Shown here: positions 8,735-17,359 of the stretch, piece after piece | How positions within the stretch are numbered: the first letter of the stretch is position 1 | How the letters are laid out: each line of letters opens with the position of its first letter | Source: Saccharibacter floricola DSM 15669 | GTDB lineage: Bacteria > Pseudomonadota > Alphaproteobacteria > Acetobacterales > Acetobacteraceae | DNA: 64,000 bases | Direction of reading: 5' to 3' | Assembly: GCF_000378165.1 (NCBI RefSeq) | Contig: NZ_KB899343.1 | Location: forward strand, 18,286 to 82,285 | The notes under the pieces: model-generated | The model's database searches: none | What the model was told of the DNA's origin: nothing | Seen by the model: only the letters and a program-made list of their open reading frames with translations | Position numbers and translations under genes: made by a program

Positions 8735-9702
8735 GTGTTGAAAACCGTATCATAAGCGAAGATGAGGCTGACCTACGCCTTGATCGTTGGTTCCGTCGTC
8801 ATTACCCGAATTTGACGCAAGGAGCTTTGCAGAAGCTGTGCCGTAAAGGGCAAGTGCGTGTTGATGGGAAGCGTGTTCAGGCGAATCATCGTCTTTTCCC
8901 GGGGCAGACTGTGCGTGTTCCGCCGCTGCCTGACCAAAGCCGTCCGGCTCCACCGCCACCGCCCGATCCAAATTTAACGCGGCGAATCGAGTCGATGATC
9001 TTGTATCAAGATGATCAACTTATTGTGCTCAATAAACCTTCTGGTCTGGCGACACAGGGTGGGCCGGGTATTCATGAACATATTGATATGATGCTTGATG
9101 GGCTCCGTCCGCCGGGCGGGGATCGTCCACGTTTGGTGCATCGGATCGACCGTGACACGTCGGGCTTGCTGCTTTTAGCACGCACACCGGGGATTGCTGC
9201 AAAGTTGGCTGCTGCATTTCGTAGCCGTTCGGTAGAGAAGACGTACTGGGCTATTGTAGTTGGGCGTCCGATGCCCGGTGATGGGGTGATTGATCAACCT
9301 CTTGCAAAGGTTGGTGCGGGTGGGGCAGCGCTCGTTGTGCCAGCAGACCGCCGCGATGAGGATGCGCAATCGGCCAAAAGTGCGTATGAGACGCTTGATG
9401 CCGCTGGGAAGCGCTTTAGCTGGCTGGCTTTGTCTCCGCTGACAGGGCGCACCCATCAGCTCCGTGTGCATTGTGAAAGCCTCGGGACGCCTATTTTAGG
9501 AGACCCTCGCTATGGCGCGAAGACGCCACACCCCACTGGTTTTGCAAAGCGGCTGCATCTTCATGCCCGCACGCTAACATTCCCGCATCCAGCGGGGGGA
9601 ACACTGAGTGTGACAGCGCCGTTGCCAAAGCATATGGTGGACACATTCCGGATGCTTGGTTTTGTGGTGCAGGCGGCTCCTAAACCCAAACGCATTTCCT
9701 AA
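8731..9702 (+). CDS. RluA-family 23S rRNA pseudouridine synthase (RluC-like)
   Basis: 323-aa protein with an N-terminal S4 RNA-binding domain (about residues 15-62), a Pro-rich linker and a pseudouridine synthase catalytic domain. The HRIDRDTSGLLLLA motif puts the catalytic Asp at residue 140. The TGRTHQLRVH segment and the GDPRYG motif further along are also family hallmarks. Most similar members modify positions 955, 2504 and 2580 of 23S rRNA, but the target here is inferred only from family. Start overlaps the rarA stop as ATGA, so the two are translationally coupled. Confidence 0.9.
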   Translation: MSVENRIISEDEADLRLDRWFRRHYPNLTQGALQKLCRKGQVRVDGKRVQANHRLFPGQTVRVPPLPDQSRPAPPPPPDPNLTRRIESMILYQDDQLIVLNKPSGLATQGGPGIHEHIDMMLDGLRPPGGDRPRLVHRIDRDTSGLLLLARTPGIAAKLAAAFRSRSVEKTYWAIVVGRPMPGDGVIDQPLAKVGAGGAALVVPADRRDEDAQSAKSAYETLDAAGKRFSWLALSPLTGRTHQLRVHCESLGTPILGDPRYGAKTPHPTGFAKRLHLHARTLTFPHPAGGTLSVTAPLPKHMVDTFRMLGFVVQAAPKPKRIS

Positions 9703-9729
9703 TTTTTAAGACGCGAAAGGTCGCAGCTG

Positions 9730-12300
9730 ATGAAAAAGCTGGTCGGAATTTTGATCATGTTGGTCGTGATGCTTTTGGGCATCAGTATCGGAACCTATAT
9801 GCTGATTGACCAAAAGGCTGTGCGTGACCATGTCACGCAGGCTTTTCATGAACAAACCGGCCTTGACCTCAAGATGGAAACGGCTTCGTTCCAGGTGTTC
9901 CCGTGGCCGTCCTTCCATGCAGGTCAGGTGGTCTTAACGCGTTCTGGTTGCACGCCTTTTGTGCAAGCTCGATCTGTTCATGCGGATATTTCTCTTCTGG
10001 CGTTGCTGCATCGGGAAGTATCGTTTCAGGACTTCACTGTAGAGAATGCTCAGATTACCCTGCATCGTACGCATGATGGTGTCTGTTCTTCTTGGCTCCC
10101 TTTCACGGCGGATGACAAACCTGCAGCACGGAAAATGGGTGATGCTCCCTCAACAATCACTCCACATGCGCACTGGAAAGTCTCTTTTGACGCGCTCCAT
10201 GTGACGAGCGCTCAGCTGTCTTGGCGTGATGATCATTCCAGCAAAGGGGAGGAACGCAGCGGCGGTTTCACGATTGCGTCGTTGGATTTACAGGGCATGC
10301 ATAGTGTGAGCCCGTGGATTGACCTTCATGCGTATCATGGAGAAACGCCTTTCAATTTTAAGGGGCGTATGGGCTCTTTCCATCGCGTTCTTTCAGCGTC
10401 TACGCCTCAAGGTGAGCCATGGGGCTTTAGTCTTGGGCTGACGTTTGGAAAAGAAGGCCAGCAGGATCAGATGGTGATGGATGGTTCTTTTACAGACCCT
10501 CATCGTTTGAAAGGTTTACGCCTCAGCATGCAAGGCCATTGGGCAGATTTGCGCGATATAGAGCAATTATTCCCTCATATCGGGGTGCCAGCGGTGCAGT
10601 CTGTTGGTGGCATGGTAGATGTGCGTGAGCGTGATGAACCAGAGTTACCAGCGGGCGGGTTTCTTGAACGATTAGCGGCCCTACCGGGGAAGCTTTACCC
10701 AGTCCAGATGCATGTTCAGCTTGGTAGTGTCGATTTCCCACAAGGCACGCTCGGCATTGAAGCACCGTTGCATTTACGGCAATTACAAATGGATGCTGAC
10801 GCGTCTCTTGCGCCACTTACCATTCATGGAGACGCGGATTGGGGGCGCTTTTCGTGGGGGGTTCGCGCTCAGCTTGGCACGTTGGAAAAAAGCGTGGCAG
10901 CGTGGAAACAGCCGGATCAGCCCACCGTTCCCCTGGAAGCAACCTTGCAAGGGCGTGATCGTAACCTCATGATGTTATTGAATCACCGTGAGCATAAAAC
11001 AGCGGCCGAGCAAGATGGTGTGCAGTTTCATGCTCAAGGGACATTGGGGCGACAGGCGAGTCAGCTGAGTTTTGATGGACAAGCCGATATGTTGCAGGCA
11101 CCCGAGCTTCCGGGGATTGAACAAGGGCTTTCTGGCACCATTGTACATGGCTTATCGCTAAACGGGCAGCTATCCGCAGGGGCGTTTTCACCTCAAGGGC
11201 TTAAACAGCTTGATGTGCATGATCTGCGTTTCGATAGTCGTGAAGTTGGGGGAGATGGGCGCTTTTCTATTACACGCCCCGTTGCCTCCCAACCGGCTTC
11301 TATTGAGGCTCATCTCCATTTAACGCATGCGGACGGAGACGCTCTCCTTCCTGCTTCTGTGCAAGGAGATGGAGAGGAGGCTTCCCCTTCGGCACAAGGA
11401 TCGCAAGACCATTCTGATCGCCTTCAGGCCGTGCGTACCTTTCTTGATACGCATCATATCTTGCTGGATCTAACAGCTGATCAATTAGCGTTTTATGGAA
11501 TGGATTACCGCGACGCTCATATAACCTTAGCTCTTGGGGACCGCCGCCTGTTGGTTGATCCATTAAAGGCCAGTGTTGGTGGGGTAGCGCTCTCAGCGAA
11601 AGTCGAGATTGATAACACCACGCATCCGACGACGGTGCGTGTGCAAGCAAGCCCATGGATGATGCCGTCAACGCAGTTCTTCCAACTTATTGGGCAATCT
11701 CCTGTCTTTGAGGGGCCTGTGCAGCTTGATGGTGCGCTTGAGACCCAAGGGGACACGCAAGAGGCTCTTCTCTCATCCCTAGAAGGCGCGATGGGACTTT
11801 CTGTGGTGAAGGGGCAGATTCATACTTCTGTTCTTGCTCCTCTGGCAGGTCCCGCCGCAGCATTCTTAAAGCTGGGGAATGGAACGATGGGCCTGCGTTG
11901 TGCGGCTGTTCGGGTTAATCTCCATCATGGGCAGGGCGTGTTGGAAGCGCTCGGTGCACAGACAAAGCATTTCCTCGTGAAGGGGCATGGGCAGGTCAAA
12001 CTTGATGATGGTGCTTTGTCATTGCAGCTCCTGCCACATGTCAGCTTGGCCGGGAATGAGATGAGCATGCCGATACGTGTTGCTGGGACGATCACAGCAC
12101 CGCAAATAACATCGCTCCGCACAGAAGGTGGGCAAAACCAGCTTGATATTGGCCAAGGCACGGAAGCGGAGGATCTTTGCCAAGAGGTGATTAGTAAAGC
12201 GCGTGATGGCCACGATGGTTTGCCTATTCCGGCTTTGTCAGGGGAGCATTCTCGCACCAGTGATATTCTCAAAGCCCTTGGGATTGGAGGAAAGCCGTGA
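9730..12300 (+). CDS. AsmA family protein
   Basis: 856-aa protein with an N-terminal transmembrane anchor (residues 4-26) followed by the classic AsmA opening, including the DVKxET-like LKMETASFQVFPWP segment around residues 47-60, and a C-terminal AsmA-like domain with the LEGAMGLSVVKGQI stretch. AsmA proteins are inner-membrane-anchored and affect outer membrane lipid balance; they are now grouped with TamB and YhdP. A Shine-Dalgarno AAGG lies about 8 nt before the ATG. The stop overlaps the atp12 start (GTGA). This is the second large AsmA-superfamily gene in the same operon. Confidence 0.85.
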   Translation: MKKLVGILIMLVVMLLGISIGTYMLIDQKAVRDHVTQAFHEQTGLDLKMETASFQVFPWPSFHAGQVVLTRSGCTPFVQARSVHADISLLALLHREVSFQDFTVENAQITLHRTHDGVCSSWLPFTADDKPAARKMGDAPSTITPHAHWKVSFDALHVTSAQLSWRDDHSSKGEERSGGFTIASLDLQGMHSVSPWIDLHAYHGETPFNFKGRMGSFHRVLSASTPQGEPWGFSLGLTFGKEGQQDQMVMDGSFTDPHRLKGLRLSMQGHWADLRDIEQLFPHIGVPAVQSVGGMVDVRERDEPELPAGGFLERLAALPGKLYPVQMHVQLGSVDFPQGTLGIEAPLHLRQLQMDADASLAPLTIHGDADWGRFSWGVRAQLGTLEKSVAAWKQPDQPTVPLEATLQGRDRNLMMLLNHREHKTAAEQDGVQFHAQGTLGRQASQLSFDGQADMLQAPELPGIEQGLSGTIVHGLSLNGQLSAGAFSPQGLKQLDVHDLRFDSREVGGDGRFSITRPVASQPASIEAHLHLTHADGDALLPASVQGDGEEASPSAQGSQDHSDRLQAVRTFLDTHHILLDLTADQLAFYGMDYRDAHITLALGDRRLLVDPLKASVGGVALSAKVEIDNTTHPTTVRVQASPWMMPSTQFFQLIGQSPVFEGPVQLDGALETQGDTQEALLSSLEGAMGLSVVKGQIHTSVLAPLAGPAAAFLKLGNGTMGLRCAAVRVNLHHGQGVLEALGAQTKHFLVKGHGQVKLDDGALSLQLLPHVSLAGNEMSMPIRVAGTITAPQITSLRTEGGQNQLDIGQGTEAEDLCQEVISKARDGHDGLPIPALSGEHSRTSDILKALGIGGKP

Positions 12301-12998
12301 GCCAGCCACGTAAACGTTTTTGGAAAGAGGTTACTTTAGACACGCAGAAGGGCGGTTTATACGCGCCGGCCTTGGATGGCCGTCCTGTCAAACTTCCTAA
12401 AGGCACGACACTGGCAGTGGCCTCTAAGGCTTTAGGGCAGGCTTTAGTGAAGGAGTGGCAGGCGATCGAGCCTAAAGCGCCCTTTACGCCAGAGGAACTG
12501 CCTCTCACGCGTATGAGTGGCACACGGATTGAGCGTGTGGCACCATATATGGACGAGATGCGGGAGCAGCTCTTGGCCTATGGATTGGATGACGCGTTAT
12601 GTTATCGCTCTGCTGCGCAGGATGAACAGCTTGTCGGGCGGGTGCTGGCATGGGCGAAGCATCATCATGCTTTGTCCCCCGATGCCACAACAGGGATTAT
12701 GCCGCTCTCTCATCCCCAAGCGTATCAAGACGGGCTAGCCCGTTTATTAGGCACGCTCGATGCAGATACGCTGGCGGCATTAGGTGTTATTGCCCCTGTT
12801 TTTGGGAGCTTGTTGCTAGCTTTTGCGGTTATATATGACGTGTTGAGCTTGGAAGAGGCGGTAGCACTTGGACAAGCGGATGAGCGCTATCAGCTTAAGA
12901 AATGGGGGCATGACGCGGAAATGGCCCAAACGCTTGAGCGCAAAGAGCACGATATTCGTGAGGCGATGCAGTTTCTTTCGCTCGTGCGGCAAGGCTGA
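12297..12998 (+). CDS. ATP12 family F1-ATPase assembly chaperone
   Basis: 233-aa protein of the ATP12 family, which in mitochondria and alphaproteobacteria binds the F1 alpha subunit during ATP synthase assembly. Recognisable features are the KRFWKEV opening, the DGRPVKLPKGTTLAV beta region near residues 27-41, the LPLTRM segment near 68 and the LCYR motif near 102. The GTG start overlaps the asmA stop (GTGA). A strong hairpin follows the stop. The family is largely confined to alphaproteobacteria and mitochondria, which supports the taxonomic reading. Confidence 0.92.
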   Translation: MSQPRKRFWKEVTLDTQKGGLYAPALDGRPVKLPKGTTLAVASKALGQALVKEWQAIEPKAPFTPEELPLTRMSGTRIERVAPYMDEMREQLLAYGLDDALCYRSAAQDEQLVGRVLAWAKHHHALSPDATTGIMPLSHPQAYQDGLARLLGTLDADTLAALGVIAPVFGSLLLAFAVIYDVLSLEEAVALGQADERYQLKKWGHDAEMAQTLERKEHDIREAMQFLSLVRQG

Positions 12999-13010
12999 AT
13001 AGTCTCAAAA

Positions 13011-13039
13011 GAAAAAGCCCCCTTTTGGAAAAGGGGGCT
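13011..13039 (-). terminator. Rho-independent terminator of ispDF (also ends the plus-strand operon)
   Basis: Perfect 11-bp inverted repeat AGCCCCCTTTT / AAAAGGGGGCT with a 2-nt centre (13016-13039). On the minus strand it is followed directly by TTTTTCTTTT, a good terminator tail for ispDF. It lies between two convergent genes and could stop transcription both ways, though the plus-strand side has no T tract. Confidence 0.85.
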
Positions 13040-13052
13040 GACGTGAGAGGGA

Positions 13053-14276
13053 TTATTCTCCGCTATCAGGCACCATAAGGCTGACAGCAGCTGTCGCGGC
13101 AATGCCTTCTTCCCGTCCTGTAAAGCCCAGACGTTCTGACGTTGTAGCCTTGACAGAAATACGGCTGACATTGACCTTAAGAAGCTCCGCGAGGCGTTCG
13201 CGCATAGCTTGGGCATGAGGGCCGATCTTGGGGCGTTCGCAAATGATGGTGATATCAGCATTGACTAACATGCCACCCTTGGAGCGGATAAGGTCTCCGG
13301 CATGGACAAGGAAACGTGCGGAATCCATGTCGCGCCATTTATCATCACTGGGGGGGAAATGCCGTCCAATGTCCCCTTCAGCGAGGGCCCCATAGATAGC
13401 ATCACAGAGTGTATGAATGCCCACATCAGCGTCAGAATGCCCGGCGAGGCCGCGTTCATGGGGGATATCAATCCCACAAAGAATAAGCTTACGATTTTCG
13501 GCAAAAGCGTGGACATCGTAGCCCAGCCCAACGCGGGGCAGCATAGGGGGTTGGTTTTGGTCCATGACACGGTCGAGACGCATCAAATCCTCCGAAACAG
13601 TCAGTTTAATAATATCTTCTGAGCCCATAACAATGGCGACATGATGCCCAGCATGTTCCAGTAGCCCTGCATCGTCTGTCAGCGCGGTGCGATGGCGATG
13701 ATGGAGCTCACGCAGAAGAGGGAAGGAGAAACCTTGTGGGGTTTGTGCGCGCCAGAGCCCTGCACGGGAAACGGTGCCTGTAATGAGGTCGTTCTCGACC
13801 TTCTTAAGTGTGTCGCTCACTGGAAGGGCGGGAATGACCCCCTTATGCTGCTCTAAAGCCGCGATCGTGTCGGTTATGACGCGGGCTGGGACGTAGGGGC
13901 GTGCCCCATCATGGACAAGAACGAGGTCTGGTGGTTCGGGTAGTTGAGCGAGCGCGTCCAGACCGGCCCTGACACTATCATGGCGTTCTGCACCACCATC
14001 GACGGGAGGGAGCACGTCGAGTCCCTTAAGCGCTTCAGCGAGCAGAGGATCACTCCCGACAGGTTGAACGACGTCAACATGGGGCAGCAAGCTTAGGGCT
14101 GCATGGCGAATAACAGGAAGGCCACGAAGCGTATGGAACTGTTTGCTGATTGGCTGTGATGCGCCTTTTTCGTGCGTAGTTGCCGGGGCGCTCGCAGCAA
14201 AACGGCGCCCACGACCAGCGGCCAAGAGGAGGGCTGCAACACGTTTACGACGATAGGGTGCAGAAGAGGCGTTCAA
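13053..14276 (-). CDS. ispDF: Bifunctional IspD/IspF isoprenoid enzyme
   Basis: 407-aa fusion catalysing two steps of the MEP pathway: the cytidylyltransferase IspD (about residues 10-240) and the cyclodiphosphate synthase IspF (about 248-407). The IspD nucleotide loop [11 protein letters not shown] is at residues 15-25 and VHDGARPYV at about 120-128. IspF shows GLGYDVHAF with the metal-binding Asp and His, [10 protein letters not shown] and the [11 protein letters not shown]-terminal motif. This fusion is common in alphaproteobacteria. The start is a TTG at 14276 with AAAGGA about 10 nt upstream; no good ATG precedes the domain. apaG lies 18 nt upstream on the same strand. Confidence 0.95.
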   Translation of the reverse strand: MNASSAPYRRKRVAALLLAAGRGRRFAASAPATTHEKGASQPISKQFHTLRGLPVIRHAALSLLPHVDVVQPVGSDPLLAEALKGLDVLPPVDGGAERHDSVRAGLDALAQLPEPPDLVLVHDGARPYVPARVITDTIAALEQHKGVIPALPVSDTLKKVENDLITGTVSRAGLWRAQTPQGFSFPLLRELHHRHRTALTDDAGLLEHAGHHVAIVMGSEDIIKLTVSEDLMRLDRVMDQNQPPMLPRVGLGYDVHAFAENRKLILCGIDIPHERGLAGHSDADVGIHTLCDAIYGALAEGDIGRHFPPSDDKWRDMDSARFLVHAGDLIRSKGGMLVNADITIICERPKIGPHAQAMRERLAELLKVNVSRISVKATTSERLGFTGREEGIAATAAVSLMVPDSGE

Positions 14277-14294
14277 GGCAGCAAAGTCCTTTTC

Positions 14295-14768
14295 TTAATG
14301 GATGAGGCCGCCATGATGGGGGCTATCAAGACTGACAGTGGGGATGGTGATGTCAAAATGTTGCCGACTATCGGGTGCGATCATATGAAAGAGCCCTTTC
14401 ATAAACCCGGTTGGGGTTTTGAGCTCGGCACCTGACGTATATTGGTACTGTCCTTTGGCGGCAATAAAGGGCTGTTCCCCGACCACACCAAGCCCCTGCG
14501 TGTCTTCCCGTTGGCCGTTTGCGTCAAGTGTTGTCCAGCTGCGTGACAAGAGTTGCAGATTTTCAGAGCTGCCATTGTCAATAACGACATGGTACAGCCA
14601 CGCATACTCGCCGTCTTCTGGTGTGGAATGCTCTTCCAGCCAAAAGGTGCGTACGCTGACGACAACATCATGTGTTGTCGCCGTATAGCAAGGAGGGGCC
14701 TTGAACTCTTCAGCTGTATCTAGGTCAAAGCGCGTTGTTGTGGCTGTATGGGATGAATCGTCAGACAT
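14295..14768 (-). CDS. apaG: ApaG domain protein
   Basis: 157-aa protein, slightly longer than the usual 125-130 because of about 25 extra N-terminal residues. The ApaG fibronectin-III-like domain is clear: VSVRTFWLEEHS near residue 37, YAWLYHVVIDNGS near 54, the SRSWTTLDANG segment near 76, and YQYTSGAELKTPTGFMKG near 107. The biochemical role of ApaG is unresolved, with links to Co/Mg resistance phenotypes in enterobacteria. It is directly upstream of ispDF on the minus strand and downstream of metZ (51-nt gap). Confidence 0.9.
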   Translation of the reverse strand: MSDDSSHTATTTRFDLDTAEEFKAPPCYTATTHDVVVSVRTFWLEEHSTPEDGEYAWLYHVVIDNGSSENLQLLSRSWTTLDANGQREDTQGLGVVGEQPFIAAKGQYQYTSGAELKTPTGFMKGLFHMIAPDSRQHFDITIPTVSLDSPHHGGLIH

Positions 14769-14819
14769 GACGCCTTTCTAGAATCATCCCAGCCATTTGT
14801 CAGGTTCTTCTTCGTGCTC

Positions 14820-16031
14820 TTAGCCGGCTTTTATGGCTAAAGCAGCCTGAGCACCCCGTGTTAATTCATCAATAAGGTCTGCTGGGTCTTCTAATCCGAC
14901 GGAGAAGCGGATGGAACCATCGGTAATACGAAGCTGTGCGCGTTCTTCTTCCGTCAGTTTTTTATGTGTTGTGGTGGCAGGATGAGTGACCAAGCTTCGT
15001 GCATCACCAAGATTGTTTGAAATGGCGATAATAGAGAAGGCATTCATGCAGGCAAAAGCGCCCTCTTTGCCATTGGCGACTTCAAAAGCGATCATAGAAC
15101 CGCCATCGCGCATTTGACGCTGGGCAATGGACGCTTGGGGATGATCTTTCCGGCCTGGGTAAAAGACTTTTGTCACACCGGGGAGTTCAGCGAGCGCATC
15201 AGCAACACGGGCTGCATTACTGGCCATTTTTTGAGCGCGAAGATCCAGTGTTTCCATCCCCTTGAGGAGAACCCATGCATTAAAGGGGGAGAGCGTATTA
15301 CCGGTATTGCGGGCAAAGGGCTGTAACTTTTCAGTGACCCATTCTTTGCTTCCCAAAACAGCGCCCCCCATTACGCGTCCTTGGCCGTCTAGGTGCTTGG
15401 TACAGGAGTAGATCACAACGTCCGCTCCTAGCTCTAGCGGGCGTTGACCAACAGGGGTGGCAAAGACGTTATCGACCATAAAAACGGCCCCAGCCTTATG
15501 AGCACGTTCAGCAATACGCTGAATATCAAGCACATCCAGCATAGGGTTGGAGGGTGTTTCAATCAGCACAACAGATGTCGGTTGAGAGAGGGCTTCCTCC
15601 CATGCCTTATCATCGCGTCCATCAAGTAAGACGGTGTCGATGCCGTAGCTTGGGAGTAAATGGCTGAGCAGCCAGTGGGTGGAGCCAAACAGCGCGGAGG
15701 AGGCAACGACGCGGTCACCGGCTTTGAGCCCGGCTAATAGAGCGCAAGAAACGGCCCCCATGCCTGTTGAGGTCATCAAGCAGGCTTCTGCCCCTTCAAG
15801 CAGAGCGAGGCGCTCTTGCAACGTATCTACGGTTGGGTTGCCGTAGCGGGAATATTGCAGGTGATCAATGGTGCCTTCAAAAGTAGCCGCAGCTTGCTCG
15901 GCATTGTCATATACAAAGCCAGAGGTCAGGAAGAGCCCATCGGACGTTTCACCGTGAGGCGTGCGGTTACGGGCATCATGGAGTAGATGGGTCGCTGTGC
16001 GCCATGAAGATGAGTGTGTGTGAGATGACAT
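14820..16031 (-). CDS. metZ: O-succinylhomoserine sulfhydrylase MetZ
   Basis: 403-aa PLP enzyme of the Cys/Met metabolism family that makes homocysteine from O-succinylhomoserine and sulfide. The PLP lysine is in YSCTKHLDGQGRVMGG (Lys212); the SRYGNPTVDTLQERLALLEG segment (residues 61-80) and IETPSNPMLDV (158-168) are diagnostic. DGQGR after the lysine favours MetZ over MetB or MetC. The ATG at 16031 follows GGAGG with about 7 nt spacing and is preferred to ATG 16046. The leader carries a SAM-II riboswitch, so methionine-pathway control by SAM is expected. Confidence 0.93.
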   Translation of the reverse strand: MSSHTHSSSWRTATHLLHDARNRTPHGETSDGLFLTSGFVYDNAEQAAATFEGTIDHLQYSRYGNPTVDTLQERLALLEGAEACLMTSTGMGAVSCALLAGLKAGDRVVASSALFGSTHWLLSHLLPSYGIDTVLLDGRDDKAWEEALSQPTSVVLIETPSNPMLDVLDIQRIAERAHKAGAVFMVDNVFATPVGQRPLELGADVVIYSCTKHLDGQGRVMGGAVLGSKEWVTEKLQPFARNTGNTLSPFNAWVLLKGMETLDLRAQKMASNAARVADALAELPGVTKVFYPGRKDHPQASIAQRQMRDGGSMIAFEVANGKEGAFACMNAFSIIAISNNLGDARSLVTHPATTTHKKLTEEERAQLRITDGSIRFSVGLEDPADLIDELTRGAQAALAIKAG

Positions 16032-16120
16032 AGAGGATCCCTCCATCAATATCTGCGCATTGCCAAGCGCAAACGCTGTGGTGGGCCGTGGAAGTCCTGC
16101 TCTTTTAAGGGGAGAAACAG

Positions 16121-16178
16121 GGCCTCTTTAGCGCAATTTTTTAACCTCGCCGCAAGCCGGCCGCCCAAATCACGAGGT
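16121..16178 (-). promoter_or_regulatory. SAM-II riboswitch in the metZ leader
   Basis: On the minus strand the leader reads, in order, P1 5' arm CCTCG, then TGATTTGG, a G/C-rich loop ending in GCTTGC, P1 3' arm CGAGG, TTAAAAAATTGC, and GCTAAAGAGG. This order and the conserved TGATTT and GCTAAA elements match the SAM-II (metA-motif) aptamer known in alphaproteobacteria upstream of methionine genes. The aptamer ends 90 nt before the metZ start; the space between contains a further possible hairpin (GCGC arms) that may be the expression platform. High SAM is expected to reduce metZ expression. Confidence 0.88.
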
Positions 16179-16214
16179 CTCCTCCAAAAACTTTAGAGGA
16201 AAGATAGGGCTTCA

Positions 16215-16243
16215 CTATGAAGCTCCATAGGAAAGCCGTCAAG
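16215..16243 (-). promoter_or_regulatory. Likely sigma-70 promoter for metZ
   Basis: On the minus strand, TTGACG (16243-16238) and CATAGT (16220-16215) are separated by 17 nt, a good -35/-10 arrangement. Transcription would begin near 16208, about 30 nt before the SAM-II aptamer. Confidence 0.55.
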
Positions 16244-16322
16244 AAAAGCAGTACGGTTTTTCTCCCAATGGAGGGCTTGCATGACGCGGGAAGGGAGGGT
16301 AAGAAAAGGGCACATAAGAGAT

Positions 16323-16396
16323 GCGGGTGTAGTTCAATGGTAGAACGGCAGCTTCCCAAGCTGCATACGGGGGTTCGATTCCCCTCATCCGCTCCA
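16323..16396 (+). tRNA. tRNA-Gly, anticodon CCC
   Basis: Full cloverleaf with encoded CCA. Acceptor GCGGGTG pairs with CATCCGC (one G-U), D arm GTTC/GAAC, anticodon stem GCAGC/GCTGC around loop TTCCCAA with CCC at 16355-16357, T arm GGGGG/CCCCT around TTCGATT, discriminator T, then CCA at 16394-16396. It reads GGG codons. It stands between divergently and convergently arranged genes on its own strand, facing the metZ leader back to back. Confidence 0.95.
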
Positions 16397-16481
16397 ATGT
16401 TTCCCCAAAATAATATACTGTTCGTGGTGCGTATGGCACCGAGTCTCAGATTGATGAAACTGAAACCCGGTGAACCTGTAT

Positions 16482-17252
16482 TTACTCGTAGCGTAAGGTG
16501 ACGACTAAGACATCACGATGGGCAGGTTTGGTGGGGTCTTCAGGCTCCACAGCGGTCACACCGTGATATACGCGGTGATCATTGACAATGGCGGCATCCA
16601 TCGGTTGAGCCAAGGTGAATGATCCAAGTGTGGTTTTTTGGTCGAGAGTATGAATGCTGGTGACCCCTTCGCGGATATTGTCGCGATCTACCATGAAGAC
16701 AAAAACCCAATCGACACCATCACGGTGCATTCCTTCAGGTGTGGGTTTCGCTTGTGTCTGAGGGTCAGCTTCAATACGAAATTGGTGCACCTCTGCATGC
16801 CATTTATAAGGATGCTGTGAGGTCGGTGTCAGTGATGACGCCATGTCTGCGCTCATAGCGAGGATAGCGCGTAAGGTCGGGTGCTCGACAATCTCGTCTT
16901 TGATGGGACTAAACCAGCGCTCAATTCCGCCATTGAGCAGATTATAGTCGCGGCTTTGATAATGAGGCTGGTGTTGCTTCGGGGTGATATGGCCATCGGC
17001 GAGTGAGAAGGTTGCATAGCGTCGCCGCCGATAGCGCCCCCCATCGGCCATGTAGCGATCCACGCCGAGGTCATTCCAACTATCTGCAAAGCTTTCCCAA
17101 TCAGCGGCATGTTGCTGCTGAAGGAGGGCTCGCGTCTGTTGGGCAGGGAGGAACATGAAGCCCTCTGCCTGGAGCCGGTTTTTAATAGCATCCAGCGAGA
17201 TAGGGCCGGATGACGAGGTGGAGGAAGAGGTCATGGTCATCATGAGACTCAT
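16482..17252 (-). CDS. 2OG-Fe(II) dioxygenase (PF10014 type)
   Basis: 256-aa protein resembling the 2OG-Fe dioxygenase family that includes free amino acid hydroxylases such as L-isoleucine 4-hydroxylase. The iron ligands look intact: HRD at residues 176-178 within PEGMHRDGVDWVF, and a distal His in NDHRVYHGV near 230; Arg246 in HRDVLVV is a candidate 2-oxoglutarate ligand. The N-terminal 15 residues are Ser/Thr-rich and several ATG codons lie close together (17252, 17243, 17240, 17234), so the true start is uncertain. The substrate cannot be named. It is separated from ndh by a terminator. Confidence 0.75.
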   Translation of the reverse strand: MSLMMTMTSSSTSSSGPISLDAIKNRLQAEGFMFLPAQQTRALLQQQHAADWESFADSWNDLGVDRYMADGGRYRRRRYATFSLADGHITPKQHQPHYQSRDYNLLNGGIERWFSPIKDEIVEHPTLRAILAMSADMASSLTPTSQHPYKWHAEVHQFRIEADPQTQAKPTPEGMHRDGVDWVFVFMVDRDNIREGVTSIHTLDQKTTLGSFTLAQPMDAAIVNDHRVYHGVTAVEPEDPTKPAHRDVLVVTLRYE

Positions 17253-17323
17253 ATGAAAAAGAAACGGCCCTTTCTGCAAGAGGAAAGCGTCGTTCTTTAT
17301 AGGCCATTCATGATGAAGAAAGC

Positions 17324-17352
17324 CTATGGAGCGCTTATGAGGCGCTCCATAG
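17324..17352 (-). terminator. Terminator hairpin after ndh
   Basis: Perfect 11-bp inverted repeat CTATGGAGCGC / GCGCTCCATAG with a 7-nt loop, just past the ndh stop on the minus strand. The following minus-strand sequence is GCTTTCTTC, a weak T-rich tail. Confidence 0.65.
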
Positions 17353-17359
17353 AGATATA

